DNA of 47,147 nucleotides from Pseudomonadota bacterium (GCA_023444705.1 JAEXMB010000057.1:1-47147); one strand, 5' to 3'; counted from the first letter of the stretch, positions 8,492 through 16,952 are shown. Notes: generated by a model not told the origin, from the letters alone. A program made the numbers and translations.

Positions 8492-9180
8492 TGCGCACCC
8501 GTCTTACCATCGCTGTTTTGTTGCTGGCCACCCTGCTCTGTGCGCAGATCGCGCGTGCGGATGATGACAAGGTGATCTTTTATGAAGACCCCGTGTTCAA
8601 ACCGCTCAACGACGGCGACGAACACCCGATGTCCGACCTGATCCATCTGGCCGAAGGCGGGGATGTGCGCGCGCAATTCATCCTTGGCGACCTCTACGCC
8701 AAGGGCAAGGGCGGGCTGGTCAAAAGCGCGGACAAAGCCAAGCATTGGTTCAGCCAGAGCGCGATCAACGGCTATGGCGCAAGCTTCATCCGTTTGGGCG
8801 CGCTGGCCAAGCATCAGGGCAACATGGCCGAGGCCTATAGCTGGTATGACCTCGGCGCCTCGCTTGCGGGCGGCAAGGATGCGCGCTATAGCGCCAAGGC
8901 CCGCGATGAACTCAAGATCAGCGACGAGGACGAAGACAAGGCCGACGACCTGAGCAGCGCATGGCGCAAGGAAAAAGCCAAAGTGCTTAACGCGCAGGCC
9001 GAGGCCGAAAAAGCCAAGCGCGAGGAAGAAAAAACCATCGAGGCCGCCAAGCGCGCCGCACAGGACAAAAAGACGCAGCCCGCCACCAAAGGCAAAGCGC
9101 GCACCGGCAATCCCGATACCGCCGGCGCCAGCGAAACGACATGGACCCAAAAAGTAAAGGAGAAACGCTTCAATGACTAA
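8491..9180 (+). CDS. secreted Sel1-repeat protein with charged helical tail
   Basis: A 229-residue protein with a signal peptide (about residues 1-22, ending in IARA before DDD). Two Sel1/TPR-like repeats follow (VRAQFILGDLYAKGKGG with KHWFSQSA, then ASFIRLGALAKHQGN with YSWYDLGASL). The last 100 residues are a Lys/Glu/Ala-rich coiled-coil tail. Sel1 proteins act as scaffolds; no partner is evident. The start at 8491 overlaps the DUF2794 stop; a frame opening further upstream only shadows that gene. Its 3' end overlaps the start of icd by 8 bases. Confidence 0.83.
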   Translation: MRTRLTIAVLLLATLLCAQIARADDDKVIFYEDPVFKPLNDGDEHPMSDLIHLAEGGDVRAQFILGDLYAKGKGGLVKSADKAKHWFSQSAINGYGASFIRLGALAKHQGNMAEAYSWYDLGASLAGGKDARYSAKARDELKISDEDEDKADDLSSAWRKEKAKVLNAQAEAEKAKREEEKTIEAAKRAAQDKKTQPATKGKARTGNPDTAGASETTWTQKVKEKRFND

Positions 9181-10396
9181 GATCAAAGTCAAAACCCCCG
9201 TCGTCGAGATGAACGGCGACGAGATGACTCGCATCATCTGGGACATGATCATCGAACGCATGATCAAGCCCTATCTTGATATCGAGCTGAAGTCTTACGA
9301 CCTCTCCGTCACCAGCCGCGATGCGACCGACGACCAGATCACCATCGACGCCGCCGAAGCGATCAAGCAATACGGCGTGGGCGTCAAATGCGCGACCATC
9401 ACCCCCGACGAAGACCGCGTGAAGGAATTCAACCTCAAGAAAATGTGGAAGTCGCCCAACGGCACCATCCGCAACATCCTCAACGGCACCGTGTTCCGCG
9501 AGCCGATCATCATCAGCAACATTCCGCGCTACGTGCCCGGCTGGACCAAGCCGATCGTCATCGGCCGTCACGCCTTCGGCGACCAGTACCGCGCGACGGA
9601 TTTCAAAGTGCCCGGCAAAGGCACGCTGAAGATGATCTTCGAAGGCGAAGACGGCAACAAGCAGGAATTCGAGATTTTCAAATTCCCCGGCGCCGGTGTT
9701 GCAATGGGCATGTACAACCTTGATGAATCCATCGCAGGTTTTGCGCGCAGTTGCTTTAACTACGGCCTCAGCCGCAAATGGCCGGTCTACATGTCGACCA
9801 AGAACACCATCCTCAAGGCCTATGACGGCCGCTTCAAGGACATCTTCCAGGAAGTGTTCGACACCGAATTCAAAACCAAGTTCGAAGAAGCCAAAATCAC
9901 CTATGAACACCGCCTGATCGACGACATGGTGGCATGCGCGATGAAATGGGACGGCGGCTTCGTCTGGGCCTGCAAGAACTATGACGGCGACGTGCAATCC
10001 GACACGGTGGCGCAGGGTTTTGGCTCGCTCGGCCTGATGACGTCCGTGCTGCTCACCCCCGACGGCAAAACGGTTGAAACCGAAGCCGCACACGGCACCG
10101 TGACGCGCCACTACCGCCTGCACCAGCAAGGCAAGCCGACGTCGACCAACCCGATCGCGTCGATCTTTGCCTGGACGCAGGGCCTGAAGTACCGCGGCAA
10201 GTTCGACAACACGCCCGACGTGGTGGCTTTTGCCGATACGCTCGAGCGTGTGTGCATCGAAACCGTCGAGGCCGGCCACATGACCAAGGACCTCGCCCTT
10301 CTGGTCAGCGACAAGCAGGCCTACCTGACGACCGAGCAGTTCATGGACAAACTCATCGCCAATCTTGAATCGGCGATGCAGAAAAAGGCTGCGTAA
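9173..10396 (+). CDS. icd: NADP-dependent isocitrate dehydrogenase
   Basis: A 407-residue enzyme converting isocitrate to 2-oxoglutarate and CO2 with NADP in the TCA cycle. It belongs to the eukaryote-like subfamily common in alphaproteobacteria: the N-terminus KTPVVEMNGDEMTRIIW, then KSPNGTIRNILNGTVFREPI, the metal-binding region around YDGDVQSDTVAQGFGSLG and the coenzyme segment AAHGTVTRHY are all present. Length matches the subfamily. A strong AGGAGA element lies within the end of the preceding gene. It is followed by a long perfect inverted repeat at 10408-10452. Confidence 0.98.
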   Translation: MTKIKVKTPVVEMNGDEMTRIIWDMIIERMIKPYLDIELKSYDLSVTSRDATDDQITIDAAEAIKQYGVGVKCATITPDEDRVKEFNLKKMWKSPNGTIRNILNGTVFREPIIISNIPRYVPGWTKPIVIGRHAFGDQYRATDFKVPGKGTLKMIFEGEDGNKQEFEIFKFPGAGVAMGMYNLDESIAGFARSCFNYGLSRKWPVYMSTKNTILKAYDGRFKDIFQEVFDTEFKTKFEEAKITYEHRLIDDMVACAMKWDGGFVWACKNYDGDVQSDTVAQGFGSLGLMTSVLLTPDGKTVETEAAHGTVTRHYRLHQQGKPTSTNPIASIFAWTQGLKYRGKFDNTPDVVAFADTLERVCIETVEAGHMTKDLALLVSDKQAYLTTEQFMDKLIANLESAMQKKAA

Positions 10397-10403
10397 AAAG
10401 CAT

Positions 10404-10456
10404 TTGGAGGGCATGCCTGCGCCTCAATGTAAATAGGCAACAGGCATGCCCTTCGA
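10404..10456. repeat. long hairpin at the icd / A+T-rich island boundary
   Basis: AGGGCATGCCTG at 10408-10419 is the exact reverse complement of 10441-10452, separated by a 21-base loop. Wobble pairs extend the stem to about 16 bp (10404-10456). There is no T-run on either side, so it is not a classical intrinsic terminator; it may still stop transcription or protect the icd mRNA end. It sits at the point where base composition drops sharply. Confidence 0.7.
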
Positions 10457-10479
10457 CATCCCGCTGTCCCAAAGTCTCA

Positions 10480-11298
10480 ATGCAATCAAATATCGACAAA
10501 ACTCTTAGACTGGCCTTTGATGCGATAGCGGACCTTTACGATGAGGTTCGTCCGGATTACCCGCGCCAGCTTATTGACGATATTATCAGCCTCTCCGAAA
10601 TTCCAAACAAAGGGGCGATTCTCGAGATAGGAAGCGGTTCTGGACAGGCAACTGCCGCTTTCGTAGAAAAAGGTTATTGCATTCACTGCATCGAACCCGG
10701 TGAAAACTTAGTAGAAATTGCAAAAAAGAAATTTGCAGATAGCCCAAATGTAACGTTCGAAGTCGGCTTTTTTGAAGAAACCGAAATAAGGAAAACAGCT
10801 TACGACCTTGTCATCTCCGCAACAGCCTTCCATTGGGTTCCAGCTCAAAAAGGCTATGCCCTTGCAGCGAGCGCTTTAAAGCCTGACGGCTCCATCGCCC
10901 TCTTTTGGAATATGCACCCCGAAATTGAACCGCGCGTATCAGAGGCGTTAAGAGAGATTTACAAGCAATATGTCCCTTCTATACATGCCTTCATGTATAG
11001 GCCTGATAAAAAATCAGTAAAAGAAGAAGCACAGTCAGGCGAAGATGAGATCAATAACTCAGGCTTATTCGAAACAGCTAAATTGCAATATTATAGCTGG
11101 TCAAAAGAATATACCGCTGAACAATACACCAAACTCCTGAATACCTACGCCAACTATCAAACTCTTCCAGAAGACGTCAGAACGGTTTTCTTTGACAAAG
11201 TTCAAGAAGTAATAAATCTCCAGTTTGGAGGGAAAATCACTAACCACTACTTAGCCACCCTCTACACAGCTCGCAAAAAGAAAATACAGGGGCGCTGA
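10480..11298 (+). CDS. class I SAM-dependent methyltransferase, probably horizontally acquired
   Basis: A 272-residue methyltransferase. The SAM-binding motif I is LEIGSGSGQAT at about residue 47, followed by an acidic residue ending strand 2 (CIEPGE) and the post-I segment typical of the Methyltransf_11/25 group; AFHWVP is the motif often seen in trans-aconitate/UbiE-like members. Substrate unknown. The gene is visibly A/T-rich (21 G or C in the 60 bases 10681-10740) and uses AGA, ATA and TTA codons that the neighbours avoid, so recent transfer is likely. No clear ribosome-binding site precedes the ATG. It is bounded by the hairpin on the left, and on the right high G+C returns within about 5 bases. 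Confidence 0.88.
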   Translation: MQSNIDKTLRLAFDAIADLYDEVRPDYPRQLIDDIISLSEIPNKGAILEIGSGSGQATAAFVEKGYCIHCIEPGENLVEIAKKKFADSPNVTFEVGFFEETEIRKTAYDLVISATAFHWVPAQKGYALAASALKPDGSIALFWNMHPEIEPRVSEALREIYKQYVPSIHAFMYRPDKKSVKEEAQSGEDEINNSGLFETAKLQYYSWSKEYTAEQYTKLLNTYANYQTLPEDVRTVFFDKVQEVINLQFGGKITNHYLATLYTARKKKIQGR

Positions 11299-11303
11299 CC
11301 ATC

Positions 11304-12227
11304 GTGACGATATTTTTATCCTTCACTTCCACTCTTTTGCTGCTGGCGACAGTGGCGGGGTCGTTGCCTTTGCGGGGCTTTTATTACGACCTTGCGGCGA
11401 ACTTTATGCTGCAATACGCGATCACCGCGGCTGTCCTGCTGGTGCTGGCGCTGTTTGCGGGGTCGGGTTTTTCGCTTGCGTGCGCGACCATCGCGCTTGT
11501 GCTGTCGCTTTATCAGGTCTCGCCATTTTTACTGCGCACGCCCTTCAGCCAGACGCCGGGGCCGAGCGTGCGCATCCTGCAATCGAACATGCTGTTCACC
11601 AACCGCAACATCGGCGGCTTGATGAAGCTGATCGAAAGCGACGATCCCGACGTCATCGTGATCTGCGAAGCCAACGGCGGGCATGCGGCCTATCTGCGCG
11701 ATATCATGCGCCTCTACCCCTATCAGCTGTCAGAGCCGCAGCAAAAAACCCCCTTTGGCATGGCTATTGCCTCGCGCCTGCCGCTGAACAACGTGCAAAC
11801 GGATATTTTCGCCGACGAAGGCATTGCCGCCTTTGCCGCGGAGATCCCGCGCGACGGCAAGACCGCGATTTTGCTGTCGGTGCATCTGGCCAATCCGCTC
11901 AAGAATTTCGACCTGCGCGAGCGCCAGCTTGGCGTCATCGCGCGCTGGGTCAAGGCGCAACGCTATCCCGTCATCGTCACCGGCGATTTCAACCTGACCC
12001 CTTACGCGCAGGCCTATAAGGACTTCGTGCGCGCGACGGGTTTGCGCAGTGCGCGCCTTGGGCGCGGCCTGCACGGCACGTTTCACAGCAAGCTGCCCGC
12101 CATTGCGCGCCTGCCCATCGACCATACCTTTATCGGCGACGGTCTTGGCGTGCGCACCTATCGCACAGCCGTGATCGACCATAGCGATCACCTCGGCACG
12201 GTCGTCACCGTGGTTATGCAGAAATAA
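11304..12227 (+). CDS. membrane-anchored endonuclease/exonuclease/phosphatase (EEP) family protein
   Basis: A 307-residue protein with a GTG start 5 bases after the previous stop. Roughly three hydrophobic segments in residues 1-75 are followed by an EEP catalytic domain. Its motifs are present: RILQSNML (Asn), VICEANGG (Glu), TGDFNLTPY (Asp/Asn), PIDHTFIGD and the final SDHLG (Asp/His). Members of this architecture act on phosphoesters near or outside the membrane; substrate is unknown and may be lipid or nucleic acid. Base composition is again that of the host, unlike the methyltransferase gene. The stop at 12227 abuts the stop of a converging gene. Confidence 0.85.
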   Translation: MTIFLSFTSTLLLLATVAGSLPLRGFYYDLAANFMLQYAITAAVLLVLALFAGSGFSLACATIALVLSLYQVSPFLLRTPFSQTPGPSVRILQSNMLFTNRNIGGLMKLIESDDPDVIVICEANGGHAAYLRDIMRLYPYQLSEPQQKTPFGMAIASRLPLNNVQTDIFADEGIAAFAAEIPRDGKTAILLSVHLANPLKNFDLRERQLGVIARWVKAQRYPVIVTGDFNLTPYAQAYKDFVRATGLRSARLGRGLHGTFHSKLPAIARLPIDHTFIGDGLGVRTYRTAVIDHSDHLGTVVTVVMQK

Positions 12228-12476
12228 TCAGGATTTCTTGCGGTCGACCTTGGGCCATTCGCAATAGGCGAAGGCCCAGATGCCGGCCACCAGCACATAG
12301 TACAGCGGCACCAGCGTCAGCAGCGACCAGTACGGCGTGCGGCCCGTGCGGCCCACAACGACAGAGGCCGCAACCAGTTGCACCGCCATGACGATGCCGG
12401 CCAGCAAATAGGCCTGCCATTGCTGCCATGTCGACAGATCCCACCAGATGACGGTGTTCATCACTTCGCCGTTCAT
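12228..12476 (-). CDS. small two-helix membrane protein downstream of ctaA (second copy)
   Basis: An 82-residue protein with hydrophobic segments at about residues 19-40 and 48-70. The loop and second helix read RTGRTPYW...LVPL...W, resembling the protein encoded just upstream. Its start overlaps the stop of that gene by 4 bases. Third gene of a ctaA operon by overlap. No known family recognised; a role near cytochrome oxidase or heme A is a guess from context only. Confidence 0.65.
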   Translation of the reverse strand: MNGEVMNTVIWWDLSTWQQWQAYLLAGIVMAVQLVAASVVVGRTGRTPYWSLLTLVPLYYVLVAGIWAFAYCEWPKVDRKKS

Positions 12477-12718
12477 GCTTCACCTGCCTTGGGGTTGCGC
12501 GCACATGCCAGCCAGACCAGCATCAGTGCAAAGCCCAGCAACGGCACAAACAATATTAATATGCCCATGACGTTGCGGCCCAGGCGTTCAGTGATGCGCA
12601 TGGCAGGCCAGAAGATCAGCGCCACCGACAGGTAGTACTTCACATACGGTGCCATCGGCCCCGCGTTGTCGCCAAAGGCCGTGCGCACGGCCGTCAAAAA
12701 TCCATCAAGTTCGATCAT
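12473..12718 (-). CDS. small two-helix membrane protein downstream of ctaA (first copy)
   Basis: An 81-residue protein with a soluble N-terminus, then hydrophobic segments at about residues 27-40 and 50-72. The loop-helix part RLGRNVMG...FVPL...W aligns without gaps with the next protein (shared Arg, Gly, Arg, Leu, Val-Pro-Leu, Trp). It starts in the last codon of ctaA (ATGA overlap) and overlaps the next gene in the same way, so all three should be translated together. Family not recognised. Confidence 0.65.
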   Translation of the reverse strand: MIELDGFLTAVRTAFGDNAGPMAPYVKYYLSVALIFWPAMRITERLGRNVMGILILFVPLLGFALMLVWLACARNPKAGEA

Positions 12719-13794
12719 GCGGTTTTCTCCGTCGTATCGGTCGTGGCAGGCGGTGTCAGGTGATAGACCAGCGCGGTCAACAGCCCCAGCAGAACCAGCG
12801 CCCCGCCCTGATGCGCTGTCGCCAGCACGATATTAACCTGCGTCAGCAGCGTTGCAATACCAAGCCCGACCTGCGCCAGCGCCATCAGCCCCACGTAAGA
12901 CGCAAAGGTTTTGGCGCGCGCAGGCACTTCGAGCTTTGTCGCCAGCCGCCACAGCACGATCAGCTTGCACAAGGTCACCAGCGCCAGCACGCGATGCACG
13001 AATTGCACTGTTGCGGGTTCTTCAAAAAACGCCTTCCACACCGGCACGTGCTGCATGGTTTCGGGCGGCAGCCAATGCGCATCCATCTTGGGGAAGGTGT
13101 TATAGAGCATACCCGCGTCCAGCCCCGCCACAAAGGCACCCCAGACCATCGTCGTCAGCACAAGGCCAAGCGAGATCAGCGCAAAACGGCGCACGCGGCG
13201 CGTGTCGGGCGTGGCCAGCCCCGTGGCCGGAAAAACAAAAAAGCGCAACGACAGGCGTAACAACAACGCATAGATCACGGCCGCTAAAATCAAATGCGCG
13301 GCAAGACGGTAGTGGCTCACCATCGGCTGGTCGACCAGGCCGCTTTTGACCATGAACCATCCCATAAAACCCTGCAATCCGCCAAGCGCCAGCAGACCAA
13401 GAAACGCCGGACGCGTCGAGGCGGGCAAGGCGCGCCAGAAAAACACCAGCGGCACGGCAAAGATCACGCCGATCAGACGGCCCCAGAAGCGGTGGATCCA
13501 CTCCCAGAAATAAATGACCTTGAAGTCATGCATCTCCATCGCGCGGTTGACCGTCTGGCCCTGCGGGCTTTGCTGGTAGAGGTCGTATTCGCGCTGCCAG
13601 TCGGCATCGCTCAGCGGCGGAATGGCGCCCGCAACGGGTTTCCATTCCACGATCGACAGGCCCGATTCCGTCAGGCGGGTGACCGCGCCGATCAGCGCCA
13701 TCAAAAACACGGCGGCGGCACAAACCAAAAGCCAGCGCGCAATGATGCGCGCGCGTGGTGCCGATGAAGGATGACTGGCGATCAGGTCAGACAT
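12715..13794 (-). CDS. ctaA: heme A synthase (COX15/CtaA type)
   Basis: A 359-residue inner-membrane enzyme that oxidises a methyl group of heme O to give heme A for aa3-type cytochrome oxidase. Eight membrane segments are apparent. Signature segments are present: GAVTRLTESGLSIVEWKPV near the N-terminus, then the four conserved His sites in EWIHRFWGR, SHYRLAAHL, FVHRVLA and ATAHQGGA. This is the type found in alphaproteobacteria and mitochondria. Its 3' end overlaps the first of two small membrane genes. Its start lies 24 bases beyond the end of the TSUP gene on the same strand, so co-transcription is possible. Confidence 0.96.
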   Translation of the reverse strand: MSDLIASHPSSAPRARIIARWLLVCAAAVFLMALIGAVTRLTESGLSIVEWKPVAGAIPPLSDADWQREYDLYQQSPQGQTVNRAMEMHDFKVIYFWEWIHRFWGRLIGVIFAVPLVFFWRALPASTRPAFLGLLALGGLQGFMGWFMVKSGLVDQPMVSHYRLAAHLILAAVIYALLLRLSLRFFVFPATGLATPDTRRVRRFALISLGLVLTTMVWGAFVAGLDAGMLYNTFPKMDAHWLPPETMQHVPVWKAFFEEPATVQFVHRVLALVTLCKLIVLWRLATKLEVPARAKTFASYVGLMALAQVGLGIATLLTQVNIVLATAHQGGALVLLGLLTALVYHLTPPATTDTTEKTA

Positions 13795-13818
13795 GCAGGA
13801 ATACTCTTTTTTTGAATG

Positions 13819-14643
13819 TTACAGCGTCATGAACATACGCACGGAGACGATCAGCAACACGACGGCAAAGACGCGGCGGAGCATGTCGCGCGAAAGGCTA
13901 TGCGCGGCCTGCACCCCCAGCGGCGCCATCAGCACCGAAACCGGAATGATGATACCAACTGCCAGGCCGTTCACATAGCCGAATGAATAGGGCGGCAGGC
14001 CTTCGTGGTGGATCATCCCGGTAATCATATAGAAAAGCGTGCCGGGTACGGCGATAAACATGCCAAGGGCCGAGCCCGTGCCCGCCGCGCGCGGCATGGG
14101 AAAGCCCATCAGGTGCATAAAGGGAACAGTCATCACCGCCCCCCCGACCCCGATCAGCGAGGCCAGCACGCCGATAAAGGCCATGACCATCTTCTGGATG
14201 CGTTTTGGCACGATCAGGCAGGCGTCGGGCGTCTTGGGCTGGGGTGAAAACATCATATAAAAGCAGATCAGCGTCGTCACCGCCGCGAAAATGACGCGTA
14301 AAATATGGCTGTCGACAAAACCGGCAAACACCGCGCCGACGCCGACGCCGCTCATCAGCGGCACGATCCACAGGCGGATGTGTTCGGTATCAACCCCGCC
14401 GCGCCGCCAGTGCGACAGTGCGGAGGTCGCGCCCGTGACGCAGATGATGGCAAGGGAGGAGCCGACCGCCACATGCATCGCGTGTTCGGCCCCTATTCCC
14501 ATAGCTGACAGGCAGAAATAAAGGGCAGGCACGAACAGAATGCCGCCGCCAACGCCAAGCAGACCCGACAAAAAGCCGCCCACCGCGCCGATTGCCAGCA
14601 GCAGGGCCACCATTTGCACCATCAGCAGGGTGTCGGGCGACAT
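13819..14643 (-). CDS. TSUP family permease (TauE/SafE-like sulfite/anion exporter)
   Basis: A 274-residue membrane protein with about eight hydrophobic segments. The two-fold duplicated Gly-rich motif of the family is visible: FLSGLLGVGGGILFVPAL at about residues 23-40 and ASLIGVGGAVMTVPFMH in the second half. TSUP proteins move sulfur-containing or organic anions; the substrate cannot be assigned here. The gene lies upstream of ctaA on the same strand, and downstream of the AAA+ gene terminator at about 14.8 kb, so it probably starts a transcription unit. Confidence 0.88.
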   Translation of the reverse strand: MSPDTLLMVQMVALLLAIGAVGGFLSGLLGVGGGILFVPALYFCLSAMGIGAEHAMHVAVGSSLAIICVTGATSALSHWRRGGVDTEHIRLWIVPLMSGVGVGAVFAGFVDSHILRVIFAAVTTLICFYMMFSPQPKTPDACLIVPKRIQKMVMAFIGVLASLIGVGGAVMTVPFMHLMGFPMPRAAGTGSALGMFIAVPGTLFYMITGMIHHEGLPPYSFGYVNGLAVGIIIPVSVLMAPLGVQAAHSLSRDMLRRVFAVVLLIVSVRMFMTL

Positions 14644-14800
14644 GGGTTACGCATGCGGCCGTGCCTGACGCACAGCCCCTTTCGTGATCGGACATGAGAA
14701 CAAAGATAAAACGTGGCGGCGACTCCAGACGGATAACCGCAAGCGCTTGCCCCACTATAGGCAGTCGCGCGTAGACTTGCCACCCCGTGGGCGTAAATTT

Positions 14801-14842
14801 AAAAGAAAAAAAATCCGGCGGGACCTTTGCAGGCCCCGCCGG
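14801..14842 (-). terminator. intrinsic terminator of the ankyrin-AAA+ gene
   Basis: Stem 14815-14842 (CCGGCGGG...CCCGCCGG with one mismatch) followed on the minus strand by a run of nearly uninterrupted T (14801-14813). It lies 40 bases after the stop at 14882. Confidence 0.85.
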
Positions 14843-14881
14843 TGTCTTGCCTTTACGGAGGGAAGAACAGGAGGGAAGAAA

Positions 14882-16663
14882 TCAGATGGGGGCGGTAAAG
14901 CCGATTTTCGGTTTCCAGTCGGGGTGGCTGGGGGGCAGGTCACGCTGGCGCGCGGCCTGTGCCTTGGCGGATTCTTTGGCTTCGGCGATGCCGAGAACCG
15001 CGGAATAGTTCAGCGCCTTGACATCCTCGATGGTGACTTTGCTCAGCGCTTCTTTGGTCGGCAGGACCAGCTGGTCGTTGCTGGCTTTGCCAAACAGGCG
15101 CTCGGCCATCACGTCGGGCAGGTTGCGCACGATGTTGCGCACCAGACGGGCGTTGCCGAAGTTCTTTTCACCCAGTTGCGCACGGCTGGCGTCAAGCTTG
15201 TCGAGAACATAGTCGCGGGCCTCGGCGGACATGGTCAGCTGTTCCTTACCCAGCATGAGGTCAAGCGCCTTGCCGAGCTGTTCGCGGTTCATGTCCTCGA
15301 AGTTCTCGTATTTGGTCAGGCGCGAGCGCAGGCCCGGGTTGGTAGACAGCAGTTGCTGCATTTCCTCGGGATAGCCGGCCATGAAGACGACCAGATTGGG
15401 GTTGTTTTCAAGCGCGGGGACCAGCGCGTCGATGACTTTCTTGCCAAAGTCGCCGCTGTCGGGACGGCCATCGTTGAGGCTATAGGCCTCGTCGATGAAG
15501 ATAACGTCAGCCATCTGCAGCAACGCGGTCATCTTGCCTTCGGTGTGGCCGACGAAACCGCCGATAACGTTCTCGCGGCTGACCTCTACGTAGTTCGGGC
15601 CGGCAAGGCCAAGTGCGTGCAGCAGCTCCGCCTTTTTGCGGGCGATGGTGGTTTTGCCAAGGCCGGGGTTGCCAAGGAAAACGGTGCTGTGATTTTGCGG
15701 AGTGACAGTCTGGCCGCCGATCTGGCGCGACAGGTCGAATTGCTGGCGCAGGATCAGCTTGCGTGCGTTCTTCTTGACCTCGTCAAGACCGATGAAGTCG
15801 TTTTCGATTTCGGCCAGAACGTCCTTGGCGTCGCGCTTTTCCATGCGCTGGATCAGCGGGGCAACCATTTCGGCGAAACGCTCATCACCGGCGACTTTCT
15901 TCTTCTCGCCTTGTGCAGGTTGCTGTTGTTGCTGCTGGGGCTTTTTGGCCGCGGACTGGTTGACCAGCAACACAAAGCTGCCGTCTTCAGCCTGTTGCAA
16001 CTGATAAATGTTTTGCAGGCTGGCCAGGCTCGGGCGCTGGAAAGGGCCGGTCCACTGACCGATCTTGCCGCCGAATTGCTCCACCAGCGCGCATTCGGTT
16101 TCGCTTTGCGGATTGGCAAGACGTGCGCGCACGGTTTCGTGCATGCTTTCCATCGCGTTCAGGCAATCGGCCATGACGGCGGTCAGGTCACCCGTGCCGC
16201 GGAAGCGCACGTTTTCAAGCGTGTCGAGCAATTGCAGTTTCAGCACAGGCTGATAGGCCGCAGTACCGCGCGACAGGCTTTCATAGATCGCCTGGATGAT
16301 GACGGTGGCACCGTCGTGCAGGTTTTCGGATTTGTAGAAGTGATCGGCCAGAACGTCAAAACGCTCGGTGGTGTGCTTTTCAGGCTCGGCGACTTTCAGG
16401 CCGGCGTCGAGCAGCATGTCAAGGATGCGCGAGGTGTTGTCTTCGAAATCCTCGATGGTGGGGCAGTTTTCCTGCGCCTTGGCGTCGTCGCCGTAACGGC
16501 CGTTGACCAGAACATGCAGGGGCGAGTCGCCGTTGATGGTGGTGGCGGGGTTGACACCGGCGGCCAGCGCGGCCTTCACCTTTTCAACGTCGCGCGCGAC
16601 AACGGCGCGTTTGAAGGTGCTGATCATGCGTGAGTCAAATGCGGTGGTGAGTGTCTGGGCCAT
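14882..16663 (-). CDS. ankyrin / CbxX-CfqX-type AAA+ ATPase
   Basis: A 593-residue protein. Residues about 15-110 contain ankyrin-like sequence (VKAALAAGVNPATTINGDSP with LHVLVN). A helical middle region leads to a Gln run and a linker at about 245-265. The AAA+ module follows: Walker A GNPGLGKTT, pore-loop-like GGFVGHTEGK, Walker B VIFIDEAY, sensor 1 VVFMAGYP, arginine finger NPGLRSRL and sensor 2 region NARLVRNIV. The core matches the CbxX/SpoVK/EccA group, which remodel protein assemblies. No Rubisco genes are nearby, so a Rubisco-activase role is unlikely. A strong GGGGAG site precedes the ATG. It appears monocistronic with its own terminator. Target unknown. Confidence 0.9.
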   Translation of the reverse strand: MAQTLTTAFDSRMISTFKRAVVARDVEKVKAALAAGVNPATTINGDSPLHVLVNGRYGDDAKAQENCPTIEDFEDNTSRILDMLLDAGLKVAEPEKHTTERFDVLADHFYKSENLHDGATVIIQAIYESLSRGTAAYQPVLKLQLLDTLENVRFRGTGDLTAVMADCLNAMESMHETVRARLANPQSETECALVEQFGGKIGQWTGPFQRPSLASLQNIYQLQQAEDGSFVLLVNQSAAKKPQQQQQQPAQGEKKKVAGDERFAEMVAPLIQRMEKRDAKDVLAEIENDFIGLDEVKKNARKLILRQQFDLSRQIGGQTVTPQNHSTVFLGNPGLGKTTIARKKAELLHALGLAGPNYVEVSRENVIGGFVGHTEGKMTALLQMADVIFIDEAYSLNDGRPDSGDFGKKVIDALVPALENNPNLVVFMAGYPEEMQQLLSTNPGLRSRLTKYENFEDMNREQLGKALDLMLGKEQLTMSAEARDYVLDKLDASRAQLGEKNFGNARLVRNIVRNLPDVMAERLFGKASNDQLVLPTKEALSKVTIEDVKALNYSAVLGIAEAKESAKAQAARQRDLPPSHPDWKPKIGFTAPI

Positions 16664-16914
16664 GATAGTTTCTCCCCTTTTCTAAACCCCTGATGCCGTC
16701 CGTAAATCCGGCATGCCGTGTATTGATAAATTGATCCTACGCGAGTCTCTGGTTAATTTCCATATAAACTTAACAGAATATTAAAAATATCGGGGCTTTT
16801 ATCATTAAAAGACCAAAAATAACCATTAGGTGAAATTATATTTCATTAGTGCGACATTTCATATCAAAGGGATGCCCCGCAGAGCCCCGTAATCCGCATC
16901 CGGCGCGACCTGTT
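16664..16914. promoter_or_regulatory. A/T-rich spacer upstream of the ankyrin-AAA+ gene
   Basis: This gap holds no ORF I can support. Next to 16663 it carries the GGGGAG ribosome-binding site of the minus-strand AAA+ gene. From about 16735 to 16860 it is strongly A/T-rich, unlike the surroundings, and probably contains the promoter, though I cannot fix the -35/-10. It includes a perfect palindrome TGAAAT-N3-ATTTCA at 16831-16845, which recurs upstream of nadA at 20672-20686, and a smaller inverted repeat CTTTT/AAAAG near 16797-16811. Confidence 0.5.
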
Positions 16915-16952
16915 AATAAAAGACTCGCCCCTGCCTTGTTCAGACAGGGGCG
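16915..16952 (-). terminator. intrinsic terminator of the nad operon
   Basis: Perfect 8-bp stem CGCCCCTG (16926-16933) / CAGGGGCG (16945-16952), followed on the minus strand by AGTCTTTTATT. It lies 25 bases after the nadC stop. Confidence 0.8.

Noticed and set aside
14684..16633. 649-codon open frame on the + strand
   Set aside because: Antisense to the well-supported AAA+ gene; composition and Val/Gly/His-rich content are those of a shadow frame.
14882..16663. Rubisco activase CbbX
   Set aside because: Core motifs fit the superfamily, but the protein is about twice the length of CbbX and no Rubisco genes are in view.
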